The notes under the pieces were generated by a model. The model was not told the DNA's origin and did no database searches. It saw only the letters and a list, made by a program, of their open reading frames with translations. A program made the position numbers and the translations under genes. A DNA stretch of 49,285 bases from Thermoplasmatota archaeon (GTDB taxonomy: Archaea; Thermoplasmatota; Thermoplasmata; Thermoplasmatales; Thermoplasmataceae), in contig JAMCPG010000009.1 of NCBI GenBank assembly GCA_023379845.1, positions 2,224 to 51,508 on the forward strand, read 5' to 3'. This document shows positions 7,993 to 16,484 of the stretch, in pieces (position 1 is the first letter of the stretch; the number at the start of each line of letters is the position of its first letter).

Positions 7993-8544
7993 TTAAGATT
8001 CGCTCTTTCTAATTTCACCCAGAGCTTCCCTGTCTCTGCAGTAAAGATAAGGTGCCAGGTCAAGCGAAGGAGGTGATTTTTCGAGTGTTCGTCTGTAAAC
8101 CTGCCTAAGGTTCTTGTCAACTTCATCACAATATGCCTTCCAGGTTACCCCGAGCGATTCAACATACTTTTTCTCGATTCCAGTGGCCACCTCATGGGCA
8201 TAAGGATACTCATAGTCTTCATCGGCCATCCATTTTTCCGGGAGCTCGTGATGGAGACCAATTGTCTTCCTGATATCTATGTCCTTGCCCTGGATCTTTA
8301 GAATAGGAGGAAAGTGCTCGTCAAGATAAACGGTCTTGCCGTCGAGAGAATAGCCACCTGTATATTTTATGTCATATCCTGTGTTCACGGTTACATCGCT
8401 ACCCTTCTTTACAGCGAGCACCTGACCAATAATCTCCTTCCCTAGGAAGCAGTTCTTCCCGTCGCTTTGAACTATCGAATGATCGGTGACATCTTTAATG
8501 GCCGATACTTTGATGAATGTTGGCTCCTTGTAATCTATGGCCAT
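7993..8544 (-). CDS. Conserved hypothetical protein with HHELPEK motif
   Basis: This is a 183-residue soluble protein. I chose the ATG at 8544 because AAAGGAGAT lies about 7 bases upstream; a longer frame to 8625 lacks such a site. The second half contains YLDEHFPPILK, LHHELPEKWM, YAHEVATGIEKKYVE, GVTWKAYC and DLAPYLYCRD. From memory this resembles a family of short hypothetical proteins common in alpha-proteobacteria that carry HEExEK-like and AHxxAxxxE motifs. The His/Glu pattern could bind metal, but no activity is known to me. The N-terminal half (residues 1-70) is beta-rich and unlike anything I recognise. Its neighbours, a broken esterase and a GmhA-like isomerase, give no functional clue. 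A bacterial or mobile origin is possible. Confidence 0.8.
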   Translation of the reverse strand: MAIDYKEPTFIKVSAIKDVTDHSIVQSDGKNCFLGKEIIGQVLAVKKGSDVTVNTGYDIKYTGGYSLDGKTVYLDEHFPPILKIQGKDIDIRKTIGLHHELPEKWMADEDYEYPYAHEVATGIEKKYVESLGVTWKAYCDEVDKNLRQVYRRTLEKSPPSLDLAPYLYCRDREALGEIRKSES

Positions 8545-8793
8545 AATTAGTATCTCCTTTTTGTTTTCAGCATTTTTGTCCACCCTAGACACAACTTCAA
8601 ATTCCTGCATGTATATCCAATGCAATCATCACTATTCAAATTATCTTTTTCCAATCCGTTATATGAATAAAAACCAGGAACGAGCCTACACTGTGGTGAA
8701 TTGTTATGAATTTTGAGTGCTCGAAATTTGCACTGGCTGAAAACAGGTAAACTCCATTGTATGGGTTAAAAGAAATCACAGAATTCGTGTCTG

Positions 8794-9357
8794 TTAAGGG
8801 AAAACGTAGTCTTCTATAATCTTCGAAATAATGTGTCCCACCGCAATGTGACATTCCTGGATTATTGCAGTTCTCTTGCTGGCGATCTTGATACTATAAT
8901 CAGCCAAATCAGCGCATTTGCCACCATTTGATCCTGTCATAGCAAGCGTTAGGCATCCTATCTTTTTTGCAGCTTCAATACCCTTAACAACGTTCTGTGA
9001 GTTACCGCTTGTCGATAGACCAATAACAACATCGCCCGGCAAGCAGAAAGCTTCCACCTGCCTGCTGTATACTGTTTCATATGAATAATCATTGGCAATT
9101 GCTGTCAGCGACGATGTGTTAGTATGCAATGCCATCGCTGGCAGGGGCTTTCTCTCTTTTTCAAACCTGCCTACTAGTTCAGCCGCAATGTGCTGTGAAT
9201 CTGCCGCACTTCCCCCGTTTCCGAATAGAACGAGCTTGCCTCCATTCTTTATTTTGTCAGCTATCTTGTTTCCAACACTGTACACAAGATCTGAACTAAT
9301 CTGGCTCCTGGCTTGAATTCCTTCGTTAATGTAGGCAACTATTTCTTCCTTCTGCAT
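8794..9357 (-). CDS. gmhA: Phosphoheptose isomerase (GmhA-like, SIS domain)
   Basis: This 187-residue single SIS-domain protein has the GmhA length and key residues: FGNGGSAADSQH with His56 and Glu60, STSGNS (116-120), and Gln167 and His175 near the C-terminus. The spacing of these four matches the zinc ligands of bacterial GmhA (His, Glu, Gln, His). GmhA converts sedoheptulose 7-phosphate to D-glycero-heptose 7-phosphate, a precursor of nucleotide-activated heptose. In this archaeon the sugar may feed surface glycans, since a glycosylation locus begins on the other side of its promoter. No heptose kinase or epimerase is visible here, so the exact substrate is open. It shares a very short intergenic region with the divergent DUF2079 gene. 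Confidence 0.88.
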   Translation of the reverse strand: MQKEEIVAYINEGIQARSQISSDLVYSVGNKIADKIKNGGKLVLFGNGGSAADSQHIAAELVGRFEKERKPLPAMALHTNTSSLTAIANDYSYETVYSRQVEAFCLPGDVVIGLSTSGNSQNVVKGIEAAKKIGCLTLAMTGSNGGKCADLADYSIKIASKRTAIIQECHIAVGHIISKIIEDYVFP

Positions 9358-9379
9358 GAAAGAAGATAATTTCTCAAGC

Positions 9380-9387
9380 TTTATATT
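9380..9387. promoter_or_regulatory. Shared divergent TATA box for gmhA and the DUF2079 gene
   Basis: TTTATATT (AATATAAA on the other strand) lies exactly 26-27 bp from both start codons (9357 on minus, 9410 on plus). It is the only clear TATA element in the 52-bp gap. It could give leaderless transcripts in both directions. The minus orientation has a better purine-rich BRE-like flank (GGAAA). Confidence 0.55.
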
Positions 9388-9409
9388 TTTCCAATGATAT
9401 TCCTATCTC

Positions 9410-10903
9410 TTGCCTGCAAATGAGAGCCAAGGGTCAGCAAAGATAAAGAAGTCATTGCTGAAATACGCGATTTTCCCTGCTTTCATCATATATAGCGGCA
9501 TATGGGCTTATGTTGTCCTTCTCAGATATTATTCCTTCAATGCCAACGTATTTGATCTAGGCCTTGCTTCAGGTGCTTTGTATTCGGTTTTCCACGGCGG
9601 TCTAATTGCTAGCGCTGCGAATCCAAAGCCCTTCCCTTTTTCTAAGATGATGATACTTGTACTTGCCCCATTCTACTACTTTTTTCCAAATCCAGCCTGG
9701 CTCCCAGTCTTTCAATCAATCTGGATCGGGATGGGAATTTTTCCCCTATACTATACAGCAAGGACTGCACTGCATGACGAAAAATATGCAGCCATAGTTG
9801 GAATGACTTATCTGCTTTACTACCCACTTTCTGGAGTTAACTGGTTTGATTTCCATTTCATGGCTATGTTTCCTACTTTCTTTCTTACCGGGTTTGCCCT
9901 CAGACTCTCTGGAAGGAACAAGCTTTCGCTTCTGGCAATGGCATTTGCTGCAATTTCGGATTACCTTGTTCCGTTGATCCTGGTCTTTTACGTCGTATAT
10001 ATTGTAGTGGATCCAATGTCTTCAATAAGAAGAAAGAGACGTCTTCCCTATGTGCTAGAAATACTTGGGATAGCCATGTTCGTTTTCCTTGGTGCCATAA
10101 TATATTCCGGAAAGCTTATACCGTTGGATTATACGGGATTGTCTGGAGCTTCGTACAGTGCCGTGTACTCATCAACATTTCTTCTCAAAGCCCAGTATGT
10201 TGGACAGATGCAACTTCCTTCTTTTTTCATTTCCTTTATTTCACCCGAATCCATGATAATGTCCATTCCATATTATACACTGGCATTCGTTAACAATTAT
10301 CAGCCATACCTTTCAACAATGTACTTCCAGTATCCTGCACTGACGGCACCGATTACCTTTGTTGCTTTTGCACTCGGGCTGGCAAGGTTGAAGGACATCG
10401 TCTACAGAAGATTCAGGCAGGGCAGGTTTAGGGCTACCTGGAAGGCTTTAGCGATTTGCGCACTTTTCTTCAACCTGGCACTCTTTTCTCTCTATACACC
10501 GATTGGAGAACTGTATACATCATCTTACCAGAATAAAGAACTTGCTTCTGTATTGACGGGTAATGATTTCAGCTATAACGCAATATCTTCAGTTCAGATA
10601 GAACCATATGATACAGCTCTAATGAACGCGATTCATATGGTCCCCCTCGGCTCTTCCGTTCTTATACAGAACAATATGCCAGAACTGGTTGCAGGGTATA
10701 ACTGGACTTTACCTGATTTCTATGTCAATGGAACGTATCCAACTTACATCCTTGTCGATCCATATTCGTACTATTATGATCATTACAGCGTTGCCTACCA
10801 TGTTACAAACTATACAATGCAGTCTCTGTCCAAGGTACTGCTTGCCTCTGGAAGATATTCAGTGTTTTTTTCTCAAGAGAACATTACCCTGTATATGCTC
10901 TAA
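9410..10903 (+). CDS. DUF2079 family integral membrane protein
   Basis: This is a 497-residue polytopic membrane protein. It has the DUF2079 pattern NANVFDLGLASGALYS after the first span and GVNWFDFHFMA around residue 145. DUF2079 proteins resemble GT-C glycosyltransferases, and the acidic residues after the first span would face outside. The C-terminal 120 residues are extracytoplasmic with a number of N-x-S/T sequons. The start is a TTG placed 26 bp after the shared TATA box, consistent with a leaderless message. It is the first gene of a run of surface-glycan genes to 16480. The donor and acceptor cannot be told from the sequence. Confidence 0.8.
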   Translation: MPANESQGSAKIKKSLLKYAIFPAFIIYSGIWAYVVLLRYYSFNANVFDLGLASGALYSVFHGGLIASAANPKPFPFSKMMILVLAPFYYFFPNPAWLPVFQSIWIGMGIFPLYYTARTALHDEKYAAIVGMTYLLYYPLSGVNWFDFHFMAMFPTFFLTGFALRLSGRNKLSLLAMAFAAISDYLVPLILVFYVVYIVVDPMSSIRRKRRLPYVLEILGIAMFVFLGAIIYSGKLIPLDYTGLSGASYSAVYSSTFLLKAQYVGQMQLPSFFISFISPESMIMSIPYYTLAFVNNYQPYLSTMYFQYPALTAPITFVAFALGLARLKDIVYRRFRQGRFRATWKALAICALFFNLALFSLYTPIGELYTSSYQNKELASVLTGNDFSYNAISSVQIEPYDTALMNAIHMVPLGSSVLIQNNMPELVAGYNWTLPDFYVNGTYPTYILVDPYSYYYDHYSVAYHVTNYTMQSLSKVLLASGRYSVFFSQENITLYML

Positions 10904-10937
10904 AACCTGAAGTAAGCCGATGCGTACCTAGGCAACA

Positions 10938-10949
10938 TAGTTTATTAAC
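10938..10949 (+). promoter_or_regulatory. TATA element of the second membrane glycosyltransferase-like gene
   Basis: TAGTTTATTAAC is centred about 29 bp before the ATG at 10974. Confidence 0.4.
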
Positions 10950-10973
10950 ATATTATTGTGATCTCGGGTTAAG

Positions 10974-12515
10974 ATGAAGTTTTCCAGGCTAACGTATATT
11001 GCGTTTTTTGTTGCCATAATTCTTCGTCTTGTGGTGCTCTTCTCATCAAGACCATTTGTTTTTGGCGGTGATTCTTATTCTTATATTGCTCTCTCAAGGG
11101 AAATAAGCGGCAACCTCTATCTTATACCTTATTCAAACCAGATCCACTATCCGGGATCTGAATTTATCTTTCCACCTGCAGTTCCATATTTCCTCTCTAT
11201 CTTTGTGCCAGTAATGAGCACTTTTGATCTTCTTGCTATCCTTACCTTTATGGATATTCTGCTTGGAAGCATTCCTGTGTTTCTCATATCATCGATCACA
11301 TCAAGACTAGGAGGCAAAAACCCTGGAATCATCAGCGGGTTCATTTATGGAACTTTACCCGCGTTCATATATCTGGATACCTGGGGAGACGTTGCACAGG
11401 TCCTGGGTATTGTAGTTATTCTTATTCTGGTCCTCCTGTTACTTGATGTATTGGATAATCCAGGTTCAAGAAGGTATACGTTCTTTGCCTTTCTTGCGCT
11501 TGTTTTCCTTGCGTTCAGCCATGATCTTTCCTTCTTTTTTTCATTGTTCTTTATTTTTATATCTATCATTGTGATCGCTGCATTAAACGCCATAAAGCGG
11601 CAACAGATTTTTTCAATCCAACCAGTGCTTGTAATACTTATCTCTGGAGGAATAGTGGGATCGACATGGTATATCCTGCATCCTGCTTGGATATCGTTTA
11701 TACTTGAAGGCTTTCTTTCAAGTAGTACTCATTCTACTGTTACTGCTTACGGCCTTGCTTCCTCTATATCGCCGCTCTTTGCAGTGCCCTATGGATACAA
11801 CATTCTTGCATTCTTGTTCTTTGCCTTGCTATTTGTCTCCTGGATATACACGCATTTTGGACGATGGTCGAATGAGAAAATCATTCTTGATGCACTGATG
11901 CTGGCGTCTCTAATACCGGCTGTCGTATTTTTGTCCAACCCAGTCCTGTTTTCAAGATTCCTCTATTTTGCCTCCCTGGGTTACTCAATAGCTGGTTCTA
12001 TTCTCTTAGCCGATATCCTGGCATATCGCAGAAAGGGAGCTTCCTTGAAATTAAAAAGGTTTCAATTTGTGGCCAAGGTTGTTGTAATACTCATAATAGC
12101 AATGTATCTTTCTCTATCAGTAACGATCAATTCCTCATCCCATGTCTATTATGTCAGTGGAGGCGGGCCAGGAAACACTTTTGATGAGAATGTCATGCTT
12201 TCAGATTGGATCGGTTCTCATGATTCCAACGGGGCAGTGGCTGCGCCACAGCAGATAGGTTTCATGATCATGGCTTTCGCAAATGTACCCGTGCTTGTCA
12301 GTGAAAATAGCACGTTGCTTACGCAGAAAGTTGAAGTGTCGGAGAGCATGGCAGCCGGCGAATTAATATCTCTAACTGGAAATATAACTCTTGTTAAGGA
12401 ACTTTCCACCGAGTATTCTGTGCAGTATGTAGTTACAAATCAAACAGCTCACCCAGATATTTACAAACCTGTTTTTTCAAATAGTTTTTATACTGTCTAT
12501 AGGATCACGATTTGA
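10974..12515 (+). CDS. GT-C-like integral membrane protein (putative lipid-linked sugar transferase)
   Basis: This is a 513-residue protein with about ten or more membrane spans. After the first span it has FVFGGDSYSYIALSREI (about residues 28-44), a typical position for the acidic catalytic motif of GT-C transferases, which use polyprenyl-phosphate sugars on the outer face of the membrane. The last 100 residues form an outside domain (SDWIGSHDSNGAVAA and on) like those of archaeal oligosaccharyl- or mannosyltransferase-like proteins. No WWDYG-type motif of AglB is seen, so I do not call it AglB. It lies between two similar genes and upstream of a dolichyl-phosphate-sugar synthase that could supply its donor. 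Confidence 0.75.
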   Translation: MKFSRLTYIAFFVAIILRLVVLFSSRPFVFGGDSYSYIALSREISGNLYLIPYSNQIHYPGSEFIFPPAVPYFLSIFVPVMSTFDLLAILTFMDILLGSIPVFLISSITSRLGGKNPGIISGFIYGTLPAFIYLDTWGDVAQVLGIVVILILVLLLLDVLDNPGSRRYTFFAFLALVFLAFSHDLSFFFSLFFIFISIIVIAALNAIKRQQIFSIQPVLVILISGGIVGSTWYILHPAWISFILEGFLSSSTHSTVTAYGLASSISPLFAVPYGYNILAFLFFALLFVSWIYTHFGRWSNEKIILDALMLASLIPAVVFLSNPVLFSRFLYFASLGYSIAGSILLADILAYRRKGASLKLKRFQFVAKVVVILIIAMYLSLSVTINSSSHVYYVSGGGPGNTFDENVMLSDWIGSHDSNGAVAAPQQIGFMIMAFANVPVLVSENSTLLTQKVEVSESMAAGELISLTGNITLVKELSTEYSVQYVVTNQTAHPDIYKPVFSNSFYTVYRITI

Positions 12516-12586
12516 GTGTTCAGTGGGCCTGAACATACCTGAATGGTGGATGTCAGGGATGTTTGAGCTATGAAAGGAGGGTAAGA

Positions 12587-14965
12587 TTGACAATTAAGGA
12601 GTCCACCTCAAGAGAAAGGTTCTTTTCAAACCTGAGGGTAAGAAGGCTGCTTTACCTGATCTATGGCATATTTTTCATAAACTATGCCTTCATAGCATGG
12701 GGTCTCGTCGGGTATCTGGACATTATTGCTCTTGTCTTGATCTGGATAATTCTTATTCTTGCGTTTATTTTTGTTCTTTACTCGGTTTACGAAGGTGATG
12801 ATTCAAGATATGTCAAATACCTTTCGTTTGCAGCTTTTGCACTTTCTTTTGCCCTGTTCATAGATATAATGATCAGGTTTGCCCCTGCTTATGGAACGGA
12901 TGAGATTGCCATAGACACCTATGCGAGCTATCTTTTCGTCCATAGGAAGGATCCATACATAAATGCAAATATGGTCAATGTTTTCACCGTCACAGGATTT
13001 CCTAAAAGCCTAATTACACCCCTGCTTAAGGGTGGAGCGGTTCAGTTCCTAATTTACCCTGGCCTTGCCGTCCTCTTGTTTATTCCGACTGTGCTGCTTC
13101 ATGTACCCAGCTATTCAATACTGCTTTTCTTCAACTTGCTCGCATTCGTAGTTGTATACCTTTACTACAGGAATACTCAATTTACCTTTGCGGCACCGGC
13201 TCTTGCTGTCGCCATGATAGTAAACATGGAATACGCCGTTTTTTCGATAAGCGGCGTCACTGATATCGTTTGGGTTACGTTTGTAGCAATCGCATATTTC
13301 TTCAGGAAAAAGCCATGGATTTCAGGCCTGATGTTCGGCCTAGCGGTGTCATTCAAGCAAACACCTCTCCTGATACTTCCCTTCTTCCTTTTCTTTCTAT
13401 ACAATGAAAATGACCTGAGGAAAGATGCAGTATACAAGTTCCTTTTAGCAGGCATACTAGCGTTTGCAATAACAAATGCGCCTTTCATTCTGGCAAATGC
13501 CTATGACTGGGCAGTTAATATCGCAGAGGTTGCTTTCCAGCCAATCATAGGTGTCGGCATTGGACCATCTATAACATCCTTTGCAGGCTTCTTGTACGTC
13601 CCATCTATCGTCTTTACCATCATATCAATTTCACTCCTCTTCATATTTTTTGTTCTATATGTGGAGAATTATTCAAAGCTCAGGTTTGCTTTCTTCACTT
13701 TTCCGATTGTCGTTTTCCTCTTCAACTTCCGTGTGCTGGAGAACTACCTTATTTTCTGGCCATTCCTAATCTTCCTTGTTTTACCAGATATAAGCAGGAG
13801 CATTCAGACGCATAAGGAAACACAAAAGACCAGCAGGTTTGTCTTCTTTTCCGGGCTCACAGGTGGGAGAAAGATTGCTGCCGTTATCCTGGTCCTCCTA
13901 ATAGCCGGTGGTGGAGCAGCCTCTGCAGGGTATGAAATTACTCATGATGTTTCGCGTGCACCTTTTTCCATTATGAATGTAACAGGAGGGGCAAATCCAC
14001 TCAATGCACCTGGTGACATCACGATGCTAACGATCTCGATGAACTACACGCCTCTCGAGGGATCAAGCCTTAATGCCACCCCTCTCTACCGTATTTTTCC
14101 TAATGCACAGTTGAACAATGTAAATTCTCTTCTGTGGTCGTCCTCATCTTATCTTGAACCAGGGATAAACAATCTTTCCATCTATCCTGATACTGCCAGC
14201 GATTTTCTTCCACAGAATACGACATTCAGGATAGAGGCTTATTATGGCAATTACTCTTCGTACTTCACAGTTTCCAAGCCGATTCCTGTTCGTAATAACC
14301 TTCCATTTGCAGACCCATCGCTTATCTACCCGACGTATTCTGGAAGCCAGCCATATCCTGGATGGTCCATAAAGGTATCTGGTACATACTTCTATTCATA
14401 TAGATACCTGCCTGATGGCATAAATTTTACCTTGACTAAGGATTTGGCGCCTCGATCCAGGTCAAATTATGTCTATATGACAACCGGAATTAATTTTACA
14501 TATCTGGCAGATCAAGGTGCTTTATACACATACAATTATTCCGGTGATTATTCGACGTTGAATCTGTCAGCCGGTGTTTCAAATTTTTCTTTTTCCAACT
14601 TCTCAGGTGTGCTGCTATCCTTCGACAACGGCTATGAAAATTATTGGATTGGTTATTCCAAGGTTATAAACGGTACTTATTTCAGGATGATAAACAGGAC
14701 AACCATGATGCAGGTTACAAACCAAAATATCATTAACTTCCGTACTTTAATGGACAACCTGAATAAATATAACTGGAGCTATGATAATTCGATGTTTTCA
14801 TTTGTAGTTGGAACTTCTGGTAACGTGGCAAATATCACAGGTGAATTCTATAATGCCACTTTATCCGTGGGTTCAGGTGCTTCTTCCAGCCTGGAAGCAT
14901 CAGGGCAATCCAACGCAGTGCAATCTTTCGCTGCCTCATTCTATATGGAAGATAAAAGATGGTAG
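12587..14965 (+). CDS. Large GT-C-like membrane protein with glycosylated outer domain
   Basis: This is a 792-residue protein counted from the TTG at 12587, which has a strong AGGAGGG site 6 bases upstream. An in-frame TTG at 12563 lacks one. About residues 20-450 hold many membrane spans with an acidic motif after an early span (YGTDEIAIDTYASYLF) and FKQTPLLILPFF, as in GT-C mannosyltransferase-like proteins. A further span (AAVILVLLIAGGG) leads into an outside domain of about 320 residues rich in Asn, Ser, Tyr and N-x-S/T sequons. This domain ends without a membrane anchor. The reading frame overlaps the next gene by 7 bases, so the two are translationally coupled. Likely role: adding sugars to lipid-linked glycans or surface proteins. 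The outer domain resembles nothing I know. Confidence 0.75.
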   Translation: MTIKESTSRERFFSNLRVRRLLYLIYGIFFINYAFIAWGLVGYLDIIALVLIWIILILAFIFVLYSVYEGDDSRYVKYLSFAAFALSFALFIDIMIRFAPAYGTDEIAIDTYASYLFVHRKDPYINANMVNVFTVTGFPKSLITPLLKGGAVQFLIYPGLAVLLFIPTVLLHVPSYSILLFFNLLAFVVVYLYYRNTQFTFAAPALAVAMIVNMEYAVFSISGVTDIVWVTFVAIAYFFRKKPWISGLMFGLAVSFKQTPLLILPFFLFFLYNENDLRKDAVYKFLLAGILAFAITNAPFILANAYDWAVNIAEVAFQPIIGVGIGPSITSFAGFLYVPSIVFTIISISLLFIFFVLYVENYSKLRFAFFTFPIVVFLFNFRVLENYLIFWPFLIFLVLPDISRSIQTHKETQKTSRFVFFSGLTGGRKIAAVILVLLIAGGGAASAGYEITHDVSRAPFSIMNVTGGANPLNAPGDITMLTISMNYTPLEGSSLNATPLYRIFPNAQLNNVNSLLWSSSSYLEPGINNLSIYPDTASDFLPQNTTFRIEAYYGNYSSYFTVSKPIPVRNNLPFADPSLIYPTYSGSQPYPGWSIKVSGTYFYSYRYLPDGINFTLTKDLAPRSRSNYVYMTTGINFTYLADQGALYTYNYSGDYSTLNLSAGVSNFSFSNFSGVLLSFDNGYENYWIGYSKVINGTYFRMINRTTMMQVTNQNIINFRTLMDNLNKYNWSYDNSMFSFVVGTSGNVANITGEFYNATLSVGSGASSSLEASGQSNAVQSFAASFYMEDKRW

Positions 14966-16017
14966 AAATCTCCCTCGAGATCCCAACATACAATGAGGCG
15001 GGGAATCTTCCAGTTCTTATCGATAGGCTTGAGGGTCTTAACCTTGACCTTGAGATAATCATCATAGACGATAATTCCCCGGACGGTACATACGAGGTCG
15101 CAGAGAGACTTGCACAGCAATACAAGAATATCAAGACGCTCAAGAGACCGGGCAAGCTTGGACTTGCGTCTGCGATTTCAGATGGTCTGAAGCTGGCTTC
15201 CGGAAACTATGTGGCAGTCATGGACGCCGATTTGCAGCATCCACCGGAGACGCTCCTGAAAATGGTGGAAGAGGCAAAGAAGGGAAATGACATAATCATT
15301 GCTTCCCGCTATACGGATAAGGGAAGAATCGAAAAGTTCGGCTTCATAAGAAGGCTGACATCGAAAGGTGCAACTTTTTTGACACATGCACTCCTGAGGG
15401 AGACCAGGAGTGTCAAAGACCCCATGTCCGGATTCTTCATTTTCAGGAGAAGCATCCTTGAGGGAAAGAAGATAGAATCCAGCGGTTACAAGGTGCTTCT
15501 GGAGCTCTTGGTCAAGAGCGGAAGCGAAACAAAAGTAACTGAAATACCGTATGTGTTTGGAAAGCGAACACTTGGCGAGAGCAAGCTTACAGTTGGCGAG
15601 AATCTTAAGTTTATCAGTCTCCTCCTGATGCTTTCACACTACAGGCCGGTGAAGTTCATAACTGTAGGCATAGTGGGAATACTGGTCAATGAGGGTTTAC
15701 TCTTTTTCCTCCACACATATTTTGCCATGTCGCTGCTCTTTGCAGGGATGACCTCAATAGAAACATCGATACTGACAAATTTCCTGTTCAACCACTTCTG
15801 GACCTTCAGGGACAGGAGCGTTGGCGGCTGGGTAAGAGGCGTATTGAAATACAACCTTGTTGCGCTTCCAGGTGCAATTATCAATCTCCTTACGCTGTTG
15901 AAACTCTCTGCCATCACGCATTATCTTATAGCAAATATTATTGGTATAATACTGGCCTTTGCTGTTAATTATCTTGGCAGCGAGATGATTGTTTGGGGCA
16001 GGGCCAAGAGGAGATAA
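14959..16017 (+). CDS. Dolichyl-phosphate sugar synthase (GT2, DPM1-like) fused to GtrA domain
   Basis: This is a 352-residue protein. Residues 1-230 are a GT2 glycosyltransferase of the dolichol-phosphate mannose synthase group: EIPTYNEAGNLP, IIIDDNSPDGT, KLGLASAISDGLKLA, the metal-binding DADLQHPPE, and DPMSGFFIFRR. The last 120 residues form a four-span GtrA-like domain (VKFITVGIVGILVNEG, NFLFNHFWTFRD). The enzyme would transfer mannose or glucose from a nucleotide sugar to dolichyl phosphate on the inner face, and the GtrA part may help flip or bind the product. It starts inside the end of the upstream membrane protein gene, which makes it the likely donor source for that protein. Confidence 0.92.
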   Translation: MVEISLEIPTYNEAGNLPVLIDRLEGLNLDLEIIIIDDNSPDGTYEVAERLAQQYKNIKTLKRPGKLGLASAISDGLKLASGNYVAVMDADLQHPPETLLKMVEEAKKGNDIIIASRYTDKGRIEKFGFIRRLTSKGATFLTHALLRETRSVKDPMSGFFIFRRSILEGKKIESSGYKVLLELLVKSGSETKVTEIPYVFGKRTLGESKLTVGENLKFISLLLMLSHYRPVKFITVGIVGILVNEGLLFFLHTYFAMSLLFAGMTSIETSILTNFLFNHFWTFRDRSVGGWVRGVLKYNLVALPGAIINLLTLLKLSAITHYLIANIIGIILAFAVNYLGSEMIVWGRAKRR

Positions 16018-16021
16018 TAAA

Positions 16022-16480
16022 TTGATTGGCAAAATCAAAGACCTTGCCAGGAATAACTGGGTCAGGTTTATCAAGTTTCTATCAACTGGATTTGTCGCCT
16101 TTCTCTTTTCTGAGCTCATCATCTACATAGGACTGGTTACTGTTGGAAAAAAAAACATAATCCCAATAGATGTGGTCTCTGCTGCAACCAGCATTGGACT
16201 GGGTTTTTTCCTTAATGATGCCTGGACCACAAGAAATATGGGATATCACCCGAAGGGTGCAAGAATAACCGCTCTACGCTTGATTGGATATGAGGGCGTA
16301 TACGCGATTGGAAATGTTATTGCACTGTCTATTCAACTCTTTTTATTCTACGTATATGGTGTAAACCCGCTTCTTGGTAATCTCGTCGGTGCGCTTGTTG
16401 CAACCCCTTTTAATTACATGGTTACTATGAAATTGATCTGGAGAATAAAGCTCCTTCAAAATCCGCATGGAAGGGATTGA
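16022..16480 (+). CDS. GtrA-like membrane protein
   Basis: This is a 152-residue protein with four predicted spans and the GtrA pattern VRFIKFLSTGFVAFLFSELIIYIGL, FFLNDAWTTRN and NYMVTMKLIWRIK. I chose the TTG at 16022 because AGGAGAT lies 8 bases upstream and it sits 4 bases after the previous stop. The open frame back to 15989 overlaps that gene. GtrA proteins are linked to movement of polyprenyl-phosphate sugars across the membrane. Here a free copy follows a gene that already carries a GtrA domain, so the two may serve different sugars or act as a pair. Confidence 0.85.
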   Translation: MIGKIKDLARNNWVRFIKFLSTGFVAFLFSELIIYIGLVTVGKKNIIPIDVVSAATSIGLGFFLNDAWTTRNMGYHPKGARITALRLIGYEGVYAIGNVIALSIQLFLFYVYGVNPLLGNLVGALVATPFNYMVTMKLIWRIKLLQNPHGRD

Positions 16481-16484
16481 CCGA

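Noticed and set aside
8636-8854. 72-codon minus-strand frame overlapping the end of gmhA
   Set aside because: Mostly in non-coding sequence and another frame of gmhA; no ribosome site or family resemblance.
10974-12515. Calling this protein oligosaccharyltransferase AglB
   Set aside because: The WWDYG-type motif expected in AglB is not present.
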